This document shows, piece after piece, positions 8,327 to 16,505 of a stretch of 64,000 bases of DNA. The stretch is taken from positions 2,719,001 to 2,783,000 of the forward strand of contig NZ_CP119677.1 of the NCBI RefSeq assembly GCF_029318685.1. Reading direction: 5' to 3'. The first letter of the stretch is position 1; every line of letters begins with the position of its first letter. Below the pieces are notes generated by a model. It did not search any database, was not told where the DNA came from, and saw nothing but the letters and a program-made list of their open reading frames with translations. Position numbers and translations under genes: made by a program. Origin of the DNA: Ruminiclostridium papyrosolvens DSM 2782. Its GTDB lineage: Bacteria > Bacillota > Clostridia > Acetivibrionales > DSM-1351.

Positions 8327-9862
8327 TTATATCTTTGTTCTGAATCTGTCAAGCATGCCGTACAGGCTCCATCTGTTCTGATTTTGGTTAATCTTATAGA
8401 TATTGCCTACTCTGTATTCTCTGCCGTCTCTTTCACCCATTTCATTTACTACGGCCGATATTGCAGCTACAACTTCCGGATTTATTCCTGCTGGTGCAGC
8501 AGGTGCAGCAGCCTTATTTCTGTCTTCAATTCGCTGTTTAAAAAACTTCTCAGCTACCTGAGGAAGCATTGCGTACGAAAGTATATCCTCATCCTGCTCA
8601 ATATAGTCCTTTACAGCTTCCTGAATCTTTTCAAGCTCAGGCTCAATAAGCTCCGCAGGTCTGCAGGCAATCGGTTCTTCACTACCCAGAATTTTAGATT
8701 TTATCTCATCACTAACAGGTGCAGGTGTTCTACCGTACTCACCCTTTACAAAACCTTTTGATTCTCTTGGTACCATCTTGTATCTTTCACCAGTCAATAC
8801 ATTAAGGACCGCCTGAGTACCAACTATCTGACTCGATGGTGTAACAAGTGGAGGATATCCGAAATCAGCCCTTACTCTCGGAACTTCCTTGAGAACCTCT
8901 TCAAATTTATCCAAAGCATTTGACTGTTTCAATTGTGAAACAAGGTTTGAAAGCATTCCTCCGGGCACCTGATAAATAAGTGTATTAACGTCAAAACCCA
9001 TTACCTTTACATCCAATAGTCCGCTTTCTATATATTTTTCTTTAAGCGGTCTGAAATAGTCTGCAATTTCACTGAGTTTTTCCAAATCAAGACCCGTGTC
9101 GAACTCAGTTCCCATTAAAGTTGCTGCCAACGGCTCTGTAGGCGGTTGTGATGTTCCCATTGACATAGGTGAAATTGCGCAATCAACAGCATCAACACCA
9201 GCTTCTATTGCCTTTAAGTACGCCATTGATGCTACACCGCTTGTATAGTGAGCATGCAGCTGTATTGGTATCTTTACGCTTTCTTTCAGAGCCTTAACCA
9301 GTTCGTAGGCCTGATATGGCACTAAAAGTCCGGCCATGTCCTTTATACAAATAGAGTCTGCTCCCATGCTCTCCAACTGTATTGCATCTTTTACAAATAC
9401 CTCAAGATTGTGAACAGGGCTTATTGTGTAGCAGATACAGCCCTGAGCATGGCCGCCTTCTTTTTTACATGCATTAATTGCTGTTTCAAGATTTCTGGCA
9501 TCGTTTAGTGCGTCAAATATCCTCATTATGTCTATACCGTTTGCAATTGCTTTTTGGACAAAGTATTCAACTGTATCATCTGCATAATGCTTATATCCTA
9601 AAAGGTTCTGACCTCTAAGCAGCATTTGCAGAGGTGTCTTTTTTGCAACATCTTTTATCTTTCTCAGTCTCATCCATGGATCTTCATTTAAAAATCTCAT
9701 ACATGAATCAAAAGTAGCTCCACCCCAAGCTTCCAACGAATGGTAACCAATATTGTCAAGCTTCTCAACAATGGGAAGCATATCTTCGGTCTTCATTCTG
9801 GTTGCTATAAGAGACTGGTGAGCATCTCTTAATACTGTTTCCGTAATTCTTACGCCTGCCAT
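8327..9862 (-). CDS. Oxaloacetate decarboxylase alpha / transcarboxylase 5S-type carboxyltransferase with OadG-like tail
   Basis: 511 aa. The TIM-barrel carboxyltransferase (about 1-290) shows RDAHQSLIATRM near the N-terminus, the SICIKDMAG catalytic-lysine motif and the HAHYTSG metal-binding motif, followed by the conserved carboxylase domain (about 300-450). It moves carboxyl between oxaloacetate/pyruvate and carboxybiotin. After an Ala/Pro linker (AAAPAAPAG), where OadA proteins usually continue into a biotinyl domain, this protein has a ~50-aa segment (PEVVAAISAVVNEMG...W...GML) resembling the C-terminus of OadG/MmdD subunits. The biotin is instead on the separate protein encoded 32 bases upstream. 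No membrane beta subunit is nearby. Confidence 0.88.
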   Translation of the reverse strand: MAGVRITETVLRDAHQSLIATRMKTEDMLPIVEKLDNIGYHSLEAWGGATFDSCMRFLNEDPWMRLRKIKDVAKKTPLQMLLRGQNLLGYKHYADDTVEYFVQKAIANGIDIMRIFDALNDARNLETAINACKKEGGHAQGCICYTISPVHNLEVFVKDAIQLESMGADSICIKDMAGLLVPYQAYELVKALKESVKIPIQLHAHYTSGVASMAYLKAIEAGVDAVDCAISPMSMGTSQPPTEPLAATLMGTEFDTGLDLEKLSEIADYFRPLKEKYIESGLLDVKVMGFDVNTLIYQVPGGMLSNLVSQLKQSNALDKFEEVLKEVPRVRADFGYPPLVTPSSQIVGTQAVLNVLTGERYKMVPRESKGFVKGEYGRTPAPVSDEIKSKILGSEEPIACRPAELIEPELEKIQEAVKDYIEQDEDILSYAMLPQVAEKFFKQRIEDRNKAAAPAAPAGINPEVVAAISAVVNEMGERDGREYRVGNIYKINQNQNRWSLYGMLDRFRTKI

Positions 9863-9894
9863 TTTTTCATCTCCTTTACGGCAATGTCAGCCTT

Positions 9895-10263
9895 TTAGGC
9901 TATTGATGCCATTAATTCTCCAGCAGTAACAGACTTTCCGGCCTCAACTGTTAAAACAGTTACTTTACCGTCAGCCGGTGCAACTATTTCATTCTCCATT
10001 TTCATGGCTTCCAGTATTAATAGTACCTGTCCTTTTTTAACCTCATCACCGAGATTAACCTTTAGCTTTAAAACAGTTCCCGGCATTGGAGCAGCAACAT
10101 CTCCCGGTTTACCTGCCTGAGGCTGTGCTAATCTTGCAGACGCAGTATGCCCCGGCTTGGAGGCTCTTGGGTTTGAAGAAACCGCAACCGGTCTTCCTCC
10201 TCCAACTTCTTCAACTTCTACTTCATAGGGAGTTCCATTAACTTTAATTATATATTTATTCAT
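9895..10263 (-). CDS. Biotin carboxyl carrier protein (transcarboxylase 1.3S type)
   Basis: About 122 aa. A short N-terminal strand region (KYIIKVNGTPYEVEVEEV) and an Ala/Pro/Gly-rich linker lead into a biotinyl domain with the biotin-accepting lysine in EAMKMEN (residue about 88). Start at 10263 is preferred because GGAGG is 9 bases upstream; the ATG nine bases earlier abuts the RBS. It shuttles carboxyl groups between the two carboxyltransferases encoded on either side. Confidence 0.93.
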   Translation of the reverse strand: MNKYIIKVNGTPYEVEVEEVGGGRPVAVSSNPRASKPGHTASARLAQPQAGKPGDVAAPMPGTVLKLKVNLGDEVKKGQVLLILEAMKMENEIVAPADGKVTVLTVEAGKSVTAGELMASIA

Positions 10264-10298
10264 TACACTCATCCTCCAGATATTTTGTTTCCTATATA

Positions 10299-11849
10299 TT
10301 ATAGGGGAATGTTGCCATGCTTCTTTGAAGGCCTGTTCTCCCTCTTTGTATCCAACATTTCCAGTGCCGTAATAATTTTTATCCTTGTTTCAGAAGGCTC
10401 TATAACATCATCAATGTAACCTCTTGATGCAGCTACATAAGGATTTGAAAATTTGTCTCTATATTCCGCAATCTTTTCCTGTCTGGTTTCAGCAGGATTT
10501 TCAGACGCTGTAATGTCCTTTTTGAATATGATATTTGCAGCTCCGTCAGGTCCCATAACAGCTATTTCAGCCGATGGCCATGCAAATACCATATCTGCTC
10601 CGATAGTCTTGCTGTTCATAGCAATATAAGCTCCGCCGTATGCCTTTCTAAGAATGACATTTATCTTTGGAACTGTTGCTTCTGAGAAAGCGTACAAGAG
10701 TTTTGCCCCATGACGGATTATACCGTTATGCTCCTGAGTTACTCCAGGGAGGAATGCAGGTACATCTGTCAATGAAACTACAGGTATATTGAAAGCATCA
10801 CAAAAACGTACAAAACGTGCTGCCTTATCAGCCGCATTCATATCAAGTGAACCGGCCATTATTTTAGGCTGATTTGCAACTATACCAACACTTTTGCCAT
10901 TCATTCTTGCAAATCCGATTATTATGTTCTGAGCGAAATAACTTTGAATTTCAAAGAAATCGCCATCATCTACTACTTCGGCTATTACATCAAACATGTC
11001 GTAAGGCTTGTTTGATTCTTCAGGAATAATACTATTTAGGCTTTCGGCCAACCTTCCAGCAGCATCGGACACACCGTAGTACATAGTATCTGATACGTTA
11101 TTATCAGGAATAAAGCTTAAAAGTCTCTTTATATCTTCTATACACTCTTCTTCGCAAGAAGACTTAAAGTGTGCCACACCGCTTACGGCAGTATGTACAT
11201 CTGCTCCTCCCAGATTTTCAACTGATACGTCTTCACCCGTAACAGACTTGATTACCTGAGGTCCTGTAATAAACATCTGACTGGTTTTTTCCACCATAAA
11301 TATGAAGTCGGTTATAGCAGGTGAATAAACTGCACCGCCTGCACAGGGCCCCATTATTACTGATATCTGAGGAATAACACCTGATGCAAGAGTATTTCTG
11401 TAGAAAATATCTCCATAACCGGAAAGCGCATCCAAACCTTCCTCAATTCGAGCTCCGCCGGAATCATTAATCGCTATAAAAGGTGCTCCCATTTTAAGAG
11501 CCATATCCATAACTTTCGTAATTTTCTTCGCGTGCATCTCTCCCAAAGAACCGCCTATAATAGTAAAGTCCTGTGACGCAACAAAAACTTTTCTGCCGTT
11601 TACCGTTCCGTAGCCGGTAACAACCCCGTCACCAGGAAATTTTTTCTTCTGCATACCAAAGTCAAAGCATCTGGATTCTATGAATGCATCTACTTCAACA
11701 AAAGTGTTTTTATCAAATAGCAAAGCTATCCTTTCTCTTGCAGACAGCTTTCCATCTGCGTGTCTTTTTGCTATTTTCTCTTCTCCGCCGCCCTGAGCTA
11801 TAGTTGTCTTCATATTTTTAAGATTTTGAAGCTTTTCAATTTGTGACAT
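10299..11849 (-). CDS. Acyl-CoA carboxyltransferase (MmdA/PccB/transcarboxylase 12S type)
   Basis: 516-aa carboxyltransferase of the AccD5/PccB/MmdA family with two crotonase-like halves. Visible: N-terminal RHADGKLSARERI, oxyanion-hole glycines in GPCAGGAVYSPAI and AYGGAYIAMNS, and SLTDVPAFLPGVTQEHNGIIRHGAKLLYA in the C-half. It would use carboxybiotin with propionyl-CoA/methylmalonyl-CoA or a similar acyl-CoA. First gene of the operon, with GAGGTG as RBS. Substrate (propionyl-, acetyl- or other CoA) cannot be decided from sequence; together with its neighbours a soluble oxaloacetate:acyl-CoA transcarboxylase is the simplest reading. Confidence 0.9.
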   Translation of the reverse strand: MSQIEKLQNLKNMKTTIAQGGGEEKIAKRHADGKLSARERIALLFDKNTFVEVDAFIESRCFDFGMQKKKFPGDGVVTGYGTVNGRKVFVASQDFTIIGGSLGEMHAKKITKVMDMALKMGAPFIAINDSGGARIEEGLDALSGYGDIFYRNTLASGVIPQISVIMGPCAGGAVYSPAITDFIFMVEKTSQMFITGPQVIKSVTGEDVSVENLGGADVHTAVSGVAHFKSSCEEECIEDIKRLLSFIPDNNVSDTMYYGVSDAAGRLAESLNSIIPEESNKPYDMFDVIAEVVDDGDFFEIQSYFAQNIIIGFARMNGKSVGIVANQPKIMAGSLDMNAADKAARFVRFCDAFNIPVVSLTDVPAFLPGVTQEHNGIIRHGAKLLYAFSEATVPKINVILRKAYGGAYIAMNSKTIGADMVFAWPSAEIAVMGPDGAANIIFKKDITASENPAETRQEKIAEYRDKFSNPYVAASRGYIDDVIEPSETRIKIITALEMLDTKRENRPSKKHGNIPL

Positions 11850-11971
11850 ACAATCACCTCTTTAAAATGTATACTAGATAAATTATTCTATAAACTTAAC
11901 GTATTAATTTCAAAATATATAATTTATCTGGCAGTTTTTTAACTATTATTAGTTATTAGTACCTAGTGATA

Positions 11972-12000
11972 ATTATATTATATCCGAAAAAGAGTGTCAA
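11972..12000 (-). promoter_or_regulatory. Sigma-A promoter of the transcarboxylase operon
   Basis: Minus strand: consensus -35 TTGACA (12000-11995), 17-base spacer, consensus -10 TATAAT (11977-11972). It lies about 120 bases before the 12S-type start, leaving a 5' UTR of about 115 bases. The 11850-12158 gap between divergent genes contains this promoter and the SigI promoter and no further gene that I can see. Confidence 0.75.
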
Positions 12001-12103
12001 TATAGCTTGACTACTCCCTTAAATTTATTTGATACAGCATGCAAATTTATATATAATGTAGTATATATTTTGTTATGTAAACCTTTATATATATTTGTTT
12101 TTG

Positions 12104-12131
12104 CCCCCTAAAAACTGAATGCACTTGCGTA
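12104..12131 (+). promoter_or_regulatory. Putative SigI-dependent autoregulatory promoter
   Basis: A CCCCCTAAAA block (12104-12113) and CGTA (12128-12131) sit about 30 bases before the sigI start. SigI promoters in Bacillus and cellulolytic clostridia are described with a C-rich -35 followed by A's and a CGWA-type -10, so this fits autoregulation. A weaker TTGACT (12007-12012) farther upstream could supply basal expression. Confidence 0.6.
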
Positions 12132-12158
12132 TACTATTGTAAGGAGTGAATATATAAG

Positions 12159-12929
12159 TTGACCATTCTAAATTTATTTGGCAAATATCGAAAAAAATCT
12201 CAGTCTATCGAAGAAACTATGACTAAAATAAAGAATGGGGAAACTCATTTAAAAGAAGGCTTAATTAACGACTACAAGCCCTTCATTTTAAAAGCAATAT
12301 CCACAGTCACAGGTAAATTTGTTGACACTAAAAACAGTGATGAGCTTAGTATCGGCCTTATGGCTTTTAATGAAGCTATTGAGTCCTATAACCCTGATAA
12401 AAATGCAGGGTTTCTGAACTTTGCTGAAACAGTTATAAAACGAAGAATAGTTGACTATATAAGAAAGGACTGCAAGAATAGTAAAGTTTATCCTTTCACC
12501 TATTTTCAAACTAATGATTTTGATGAGAAAGACATTATTGAAAATAAGTACATGGTAGTTGAAGCGAGTACTTTTTTTGATAATGTGGAATTAAAAGAAG
12601 AAATTGATTTATTCAGAGCAAGACTGAATGAATTCGGTATATGTTTGACTGATTTAATTGGAAATGCACCCAAGCATACAGACTCTAAAAAACTGGCTAT
12701 AGGTATTGCCCGGGTTCTATGGGAAAATAAGACCTTATCTGATATGCTTACTGCAAAGAAAACCATACCAATGTCTCAGCTAATGAAAGTACTACAAGTA
12801 AACCGTAAGACAGTTGAAAGAAACAGAAAGTTTATAATAGCAGTTTATTTAATACTAAGCAGCAGACTTGAAGTACTGCAAGAATATGTGAGAAATATTG
12901 AGAAAGGAGGAGATATCCATGGGAAATAA
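12159..12929 (+). CDS. sigI: RNA polymerase sigma factor SigI
   Basis: 256-aa alternative sigma factor of the SigI family. The N-terminal region (FGKYRKKSQSIEETMTKIKNG...) matches the family start, region 2 lies around GLMAFNEAIESYNPDKNAGFLNFAETVIKRRIVDYIR (-10 recognition), and a C-terminal helix-turn-helix SigI-C domain around SQLMKVLQVNRKTVERNRKFI reads the -35. The start is a TTG at 12159 with AAGGAG 12 bases upstream; the next ATG would remove conserved residues. Its stop overlaps the start of the anti-sigma gene, implying coupled translation. Known SigI regulons concern heat/envelope stress in Bacillus and cellulosome genes in clostridia. Confidence 0.93.
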   Translation: MTILNLFGKYRKKSQSIEETMTKIKNGETHLKEGLINDYKPFILKAISTVTGKFVDTKNSDELSIGLMAFNEAIESYNPDKNAGFLNFAETVIKRRIVDYIRKDCKNSKVYPFTYFQTNDFDEKDIIENKYMVVEASTFFDNVELKEEIDLFRARLNEFGICLTDLIGNAPKHTDSKKLAIGIARVLWENKTLSDMLTAKKTIPMSQLMKVLQVNRKTVERNRKFIIAVYLILSSRLEVLQEYVRNIEKGGDIHGK

Positions 12930-13971
12930 TACTGGTGTTATTCTTGAATTGAAAGGTAAAAAGGCCATCTTAATGACAAGTACATGTGATTTTATAACCA
13001 TATCCAGAAGACCCGAAATGTTTGTGGGACAACAGGTGGATTTAAGCAACCCCGCACTTGCAAGAAGATTTAAACCCATGAGATATTTTGCTATTGCCGG
13101 CATATTTGTTTTAATCATTTGCTCGGTTTTATTTTACCAGCTGCTTAAACCTTCTTCCGTTTTTGCATATGTTGATATAGATATAAATCCAAGCCTTGAA
13201 TTATCAATAGATAAAAAAGCAAATGTTATCAACGTAAAAGCACTCAATAGTGATGCTGCAGGTCTTATAAAGAATACTAATCTTAAAAACAAGTCCTTGA
13301 CCAGTGCCGTGAGGATTATTATAGAAGAATCGCATAGTAAAGGATTTATTCAGCCTGACACAAAAAATGCGGTTTTGATTTCTGCTTCAATAAAGTCCGG
13401 CAACGAAAAAGTACTGGATAGTATTGTTTCAGAGCTCCAAAAAACGGATTTCAAGGCAGGAGCTAAATCTATAAAAGCCGAAATAATAAAAGTTGAGCCA
13501 ACCAAAAGATCCGAGGCTGTTAAAAACAATATTTCCATGGGACGCTACAAGCTGTACAAAGAAATTTCAAATTCTGACGGTAATATAGATATACAAAAGG
13601 CCAAAACTGAAGGTATTTCCAAAATAATAGAAGCTTATGAATCCCATAAGCAGGACAATAATTACCATACCAAACAAAAACCTGTACAAGAAATTGAAAA
13701 AGTCCCGGACATGCCCATAAAAAGCACTGATAAAGATACCCCCGTGAATCATAACAGTAAGAAGCCTGAAAATAAAATCTCAAAAAATTCTTCAAACAAA
13801 AATGATAGAAGTGATAATCCTACTAAAGAAAGCCCTGATAAAAAGGAGAAATATAATCAGGGCTCAAAACCTATTCCTTCGGAACACAGTAAAAATGTCC
13901 ATAATACCGATAACAAGGGAAATACTAAAAACAATCCCTCAAATGAGAAGAAAGAAGAAAATAAAAGATAA
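12919..13971 (+). CDS. rsgI: Anti-sigma factor RsgI, without sugar-binding module
   Basis: 350-aa single-pass membrane anti-sigma factor cognate to SigI. A cytoplasmic RsgI_N domain (about 1-52, GVILELKGKKAILMTSTCDF) is followed by a transmembrane helix (about 57-77) and a periplasmic conserved domain opening with YVDIDINPSLEL; the N90-P91 bond matches the reported autoproteolysis site of RsgI proteins. From about residue 215 the chain becomes a long Lys/Asn/Ser-rich disordered tail. No CBM, GH or PA14 sensor is present, unlike many RsgI proteins of cellulolytic clostridia. The start ATG (12919) has AAAGGAGG upstream and overlaps sigI by 11 bases. Confidence 0.92.
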   Translation: MGNNTGVILELKGKKAILMTSTCDFITISRRPEMFVGQQVDLSNPALARRFKPMRYFAIAGIFVLIICSVLFYQLLKPSSVFAYVDIDINPSLELSIDKKANVINVKALNSDAAGLIKNTNLKNKSLTSAVRIIIEESHSKGFIQPDTKNAVLISASIKSGNEKVLDSIVSELQKTDFKAGAKSIKAEIIKVEPTKRSEAVKNNISMGRYKLYKEISNSDGNIDIQKAKTEGISKIIEAYESHKQDNNYHTKQKPVQEIEKVPDMPIKSTDKDTPVNHNSKKPENKISKNSSNKNDRSDNPTKESPDKKEKYNQGSKPIPSEHSKNVHNTDNKGNTKNNPSNEKKEENKR

Positions 13972-13981
13972 CCCCTTTTTC

Positions 13982-14548
13982 CTATCCAATCTTCTCTAAA
14001 CAAATAAAAATAGGCGGACAGTTTATCTGATTAACAAATTCAGTTTGCATTACACTGAATTTCTTACAATCAATTGTTTTAATATAATTAATAACTTCGT
14101 TCTTTTCATCAAAACCGCTGTCCCCTCCATAGTATACGACTATACTTATTATACCGTGAGGAACTACCAGCTCCATGGCGCTTTTTACAGCCTCAATAGT
14201 AGTTCCTCCCCTGGTACCAACGTTATGATCTCCTCCCGGAAGATAACCCAGATTAAACATTGCAGCTTTGATAGGCTTATTTACATGCTTCATCATATTT
14301 TGATGACCGTCATGAATTAGATTAACCCTGCTTAAAAGGTTTTCTGATTCCAATCTGTTTTTTGTGGTATTTAAGGCTGATTCCTGAATATCAAAGGAAT
14401 AAACCTGTCCGCCCGTGCCCACAAGTCTGGCCAAAAATACCGTATCATGACCGTTACCGGCAGTTGCATCAACAACCGTGTCACCATTACAAACCACACG
14501 GGAAACTATTTCATGAGATTGGTATAATGAATTTTTCAAAACACACAT
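13982..14548 (-). CDS. mnmM: MnmM/YtqB-type tRNA (mnm5s2U34) methyltransferase
   Basis: 188-aa class I SAM methyltransferase of the YtqB (rRNA_methylase) family; B. subtilis YtqB is reported to methylate the wobble uridine of tRNA (MnmM). The SAM motif VVDATAGNGHDTVFLA lies at about 26-41, and the family signature NLGYLPGGDH at about 120-129 carries the NxxYxP active-site pattern. The length matches YtqB (~194 aa). It converges on rsgI with only ten bases between the stops and no clear terminator hairpin. Preceded by AAGGAG. Confidence 0.88.
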   Translation of the reverse strand: MCVLKNSLYQSHEIVSRVVCNGDTVVDATAGNGHDTVFLARLVGTGGQVYSFDIQESALNTTKNRLESENLLSRVNLIHDGHQNMMKHVNKPIKAAMFNLGYLPGGDHNVGTRGGTTIEAVKSAMELVVPHGIISIVVYYGGDSGFDEKNEVINYIKTIDCKKFSVMQTEFVNQINCPPIFICLEKIG

Positions 14549-14659
14549 TTAAAAACTCTCCTTTTAATTAACTTTACGTATCGTACATATATAATAATAA
14601 AGGTTTTTATGCTATAATTTAAACACACATTTCAAAATTTGAATTAAGGAGATTTAATT

Positions 14660-15151
14660 ATGGACCAATATAATGAATCAGATATTGCATTACAGGATGC
14701 TCCCCCATCACCGTCAATTAACAACGCAGCATCAAACAACATTGCCCCTCAGCCACCACCGCCTCAAACAGACTACAGGTATCAGCAACAACATATACCT
14801 CAAACCGGTATTTATGATTCCGTCATCAACAGTCTGTCAGGATGGATGAAGTTTTTGGGAATATACACCATTGTAATCGGTGCCATAACCTGTATAGGTA
14901 TTATATCTGCCGCAATTGGTATTCCTCTTATATTTGCAGGTATTTCCCTTACAAATGCATCTAAGGCAATCAAGGAATATGCCGATTTTAATAATCCAAA
15001 CATACTGTATAATTTATTTTTATTTCTTAAAAAGTACTTTAAAATCCAAGGTATTATGGTAATCGTATCTCTTGCGCTTACCTTTTTGTATATAGTTATT
15101 ATATTGGTTGTTTTTGCCTTTGGTGCTTACAATTATATGTACAATTATTAA
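14660..15151 (+). CDS. DUF5362-like small membrane protein with Pro/Gln-rich N-terminus
   Basis: 163 aa. Residues 1-50 are a disordered Pro/Gln/Asn-rich leader (cytoplasmic by charge). After an amphipathic stretch (DSVINSLSGWMKFLGIY) come two hydrophobic blocks, about 64-95 and 130-158, the second ending at the C-terminus. This layout resembles the DUF5362 membrane family; function unknown. AAGGAG precedes the ATG. Its stop overlaps the stop of the convergent rluB by 4 bases. Confidence 0.75.
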   Translation: MDQYNESDIALQDAPPSPSINNAASNNIAPQPPPPQTDYRYQQQHIPQTGIYDSVINSLSGWMKFLGIYTIVIGAITCIGIISAAIGIPLIFAGISLTNASKAIKEYADFNNPNILYNLFLFLKKYFKIQGIMVIVSLALTFLYIVIILVVFAFGAYNYMYNY

Positions 15152-15855
15152 TATAGAATTTTAACTTCATTGTCAGAAAGATGTCTCCACTTTCCCTCGG
15201 GAAGGTTTTCCAGAGCTATAGGCCCAATCTGAATTCTTTTTAATGTCAGAACTTTGTGGCCTATGGCTTCGCACATCTTTCTTACCTGTCTGTTTTTACC
15301 TTCATGTATAGTAATTCTGACAAGCGTATTAATTCCTTTCTTATTTAAAACCTCAAATTCTGCCGGAGATGTTTGATAATCATCTATTTTCAATCCGGTC
15401 TCAAACCTTGTAATTTCATTTTTATCAGGAAAACCCGAAATGACAGCTTCATAAACCTTATTTACCTCATGCTTCGGATGTGTTAAGCGGTAAGTGAAAT
15501 CACCGTCATTTGTAAGAAGAATAAGGCCTGATGTATCATAGTCAAGCCTGCCAACCGGATACAACCGCTTTCCTGCATCCTTTACCAGGTCAATCACCGC
15601 AGGTCTTCCGAACTGGTCTTTGCTAGTGGAGACATAACCCACAGGCTTGTTCAGCATTATATATACTTTAGCCTCTTCTGTTGTAACAGGCTTACCGTCT
15701 ACAGTTACTACATCATTACAGGTTACGGTAGCCCCCATGTTTTCTATGATAACGTTATTTACGGCTACTCTGCCCTGTTTAATCATTTCTTCTGCTTTTC
15801 TTCTGGAAGCAACCCCGGCATGTGCCAAATATTTCTGTAATCTGATTTCAGACAT
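15148..15855 (-). CDS. rluB: RluB/RsuA-family 23S rRNA pseudouridine synthase
   Basis: 235 aa. An N-terminal S4 RNA-binding domain (RLQKYLAHAGVASRRKAEEMI, residues 4-24) is followed by the pseudouridine synthase domain, with the catalytic aspartate in the GRLDYDTSGLILLTNDG motif (about 103-119). Target is probably the 23S rRNA helix 90 loop, as for RluB. In firmicutes rluB commonly sits near scpA/scpB and sporulation genes, as here. Confidence 0.93.
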   Translation of the reverse strand: MSEIRLQKYLAHAGVASRRKAEEMIKQGRVAVNNVIIENMGATVTCNDVVTVDGKPVTTEEAKVYIMLNKPVGYVSTSKDQFGRPAVIDLVKDAGKRLYPVGRLDYDTSGLILLTNDGDFTYRLTHPKHEVNKVYEAVISGFPDKNEITRFETGLKIDDYQTSPAEFEVLNKKGINTLVRITIHEGKNRQVRKMCEAIGHKVLTLKRIQIGPIALENLPEGKWRHLSDNEVKILY

Positions 15856-15952
15856 TCATATTTATCCTTATATAAATTTTAGTATACCTTTTATTCTATA
15901 TTTGATTTTTAATTGAGTCAACATTATCAGCGCTTACAGACATTGTAATATT

Positions 15953-16022
15953 ACGTTAAGTAAAACAACAACTTACAGCAAAGTTGCTTTGTACTTTGCC
16001 AGTTGTTGTTTTGCTGTAACGT
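15953..16022. repeat. Three-tier nested inverted repeat
   Basis: A 70-base palindromic element between rluB and the ytfJ-like gene. Three perfect stems are stacked: 15953-15958 with 16017-16022 (6 bp), 15962-15973 with 16001-16012 (12 bp), and 15978-15984 with 15993-15999 (7 bp), closing an 8-base loop. No U-run follows on either strand. It may be a transcript-processing or stabilising hairpin, a DNA cruciform or a small mobile remnant; the sequence does not decide. Confidence 0.7.
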
Positions 16023-16046
16023 TAAGAAAAAGGTTTGGGAAATCGT

Positions 16047-16505
16047 TTATTCCTTACATTTTTCGTTCTCTTCTTTTTTATTTTTACCGTGTTCTTCTTT
16101 TGGTTTTGACATCTTTTCATTAAGCATTTGACTTGCTTTCTGAACCAATTCAGGAACCATGTCCAGAATTTTGTCAACAGATGAATTTACATTTACAGGT
16201 AGTAACTTAACCTGATTCTGTCCGCAAACCATAAATGCTACAGGGTTTATGGAAACACCTGCTCCACTGCCTCCGGCAAACGGGAATTTTCCGCTGTCTT
16301 GTTCTTCCTGAGAATTATCAGAGGATGATTCCCCTCCATAATCCCCACCTCCTGCTGCAAACCCAAAACTAACCTTGGAAATAGGTATAATTACTGTTCC
16401 GTCAGGTGCTTGAACTGCATCTCCAACTATTGTATTAACATCAACCATTTCCTTGATACTTTGCATTGCTGTAGTCATTAGACCTTCTATTGGATGACTT
16501 GACAC
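16047..16505 (-). CDS. ytfJ: GerW/YtfJ family sporulation protein
   Basis: About 152 aa, family of B. subtilis YtfJ (GerW), a spore-core germination-related protein. The diagnostic opening HPIEGLMTTAMQSIKEMVDVNTIVGDAV is present, then a Gly/Ser-rich middle and the INPVAFMVCGQNQVKLLPV segment, ending in a Lys/Glu-rich tail. The start is uncertain: several in-frame GTG codons lie at 16514-16505, and 16505 gives the best match to family N-termini and an 11-base spacing to AAAGGG. Every option overlaps the upstream ytfI frame by 65-74 bases, an unusually long overlap. Confidence 0.88.
   Translation of the reverse strand: MSSHPIEGLMTTAMQSIKEMVDVNTIVGDAVQAPDGTVIIPISKVSFGFAAGGGDYGGESSSDNSQEEQDSGKFPFAGGSGAGVSINPVAFMVCGQNQVKLLPVNVNSSVDKILDMVPELVQKASQMLNEKMSKPKEEHGKNKKEENEKCKE

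Noticed and set aside
11850-12158. Riboswitch in the 5' region of the transcarboxylase operon
   Set aside because: The ~115-base leader is AT-rich without a recognisable aptamer core or terminator; a plain sigma-A promoter explains it.
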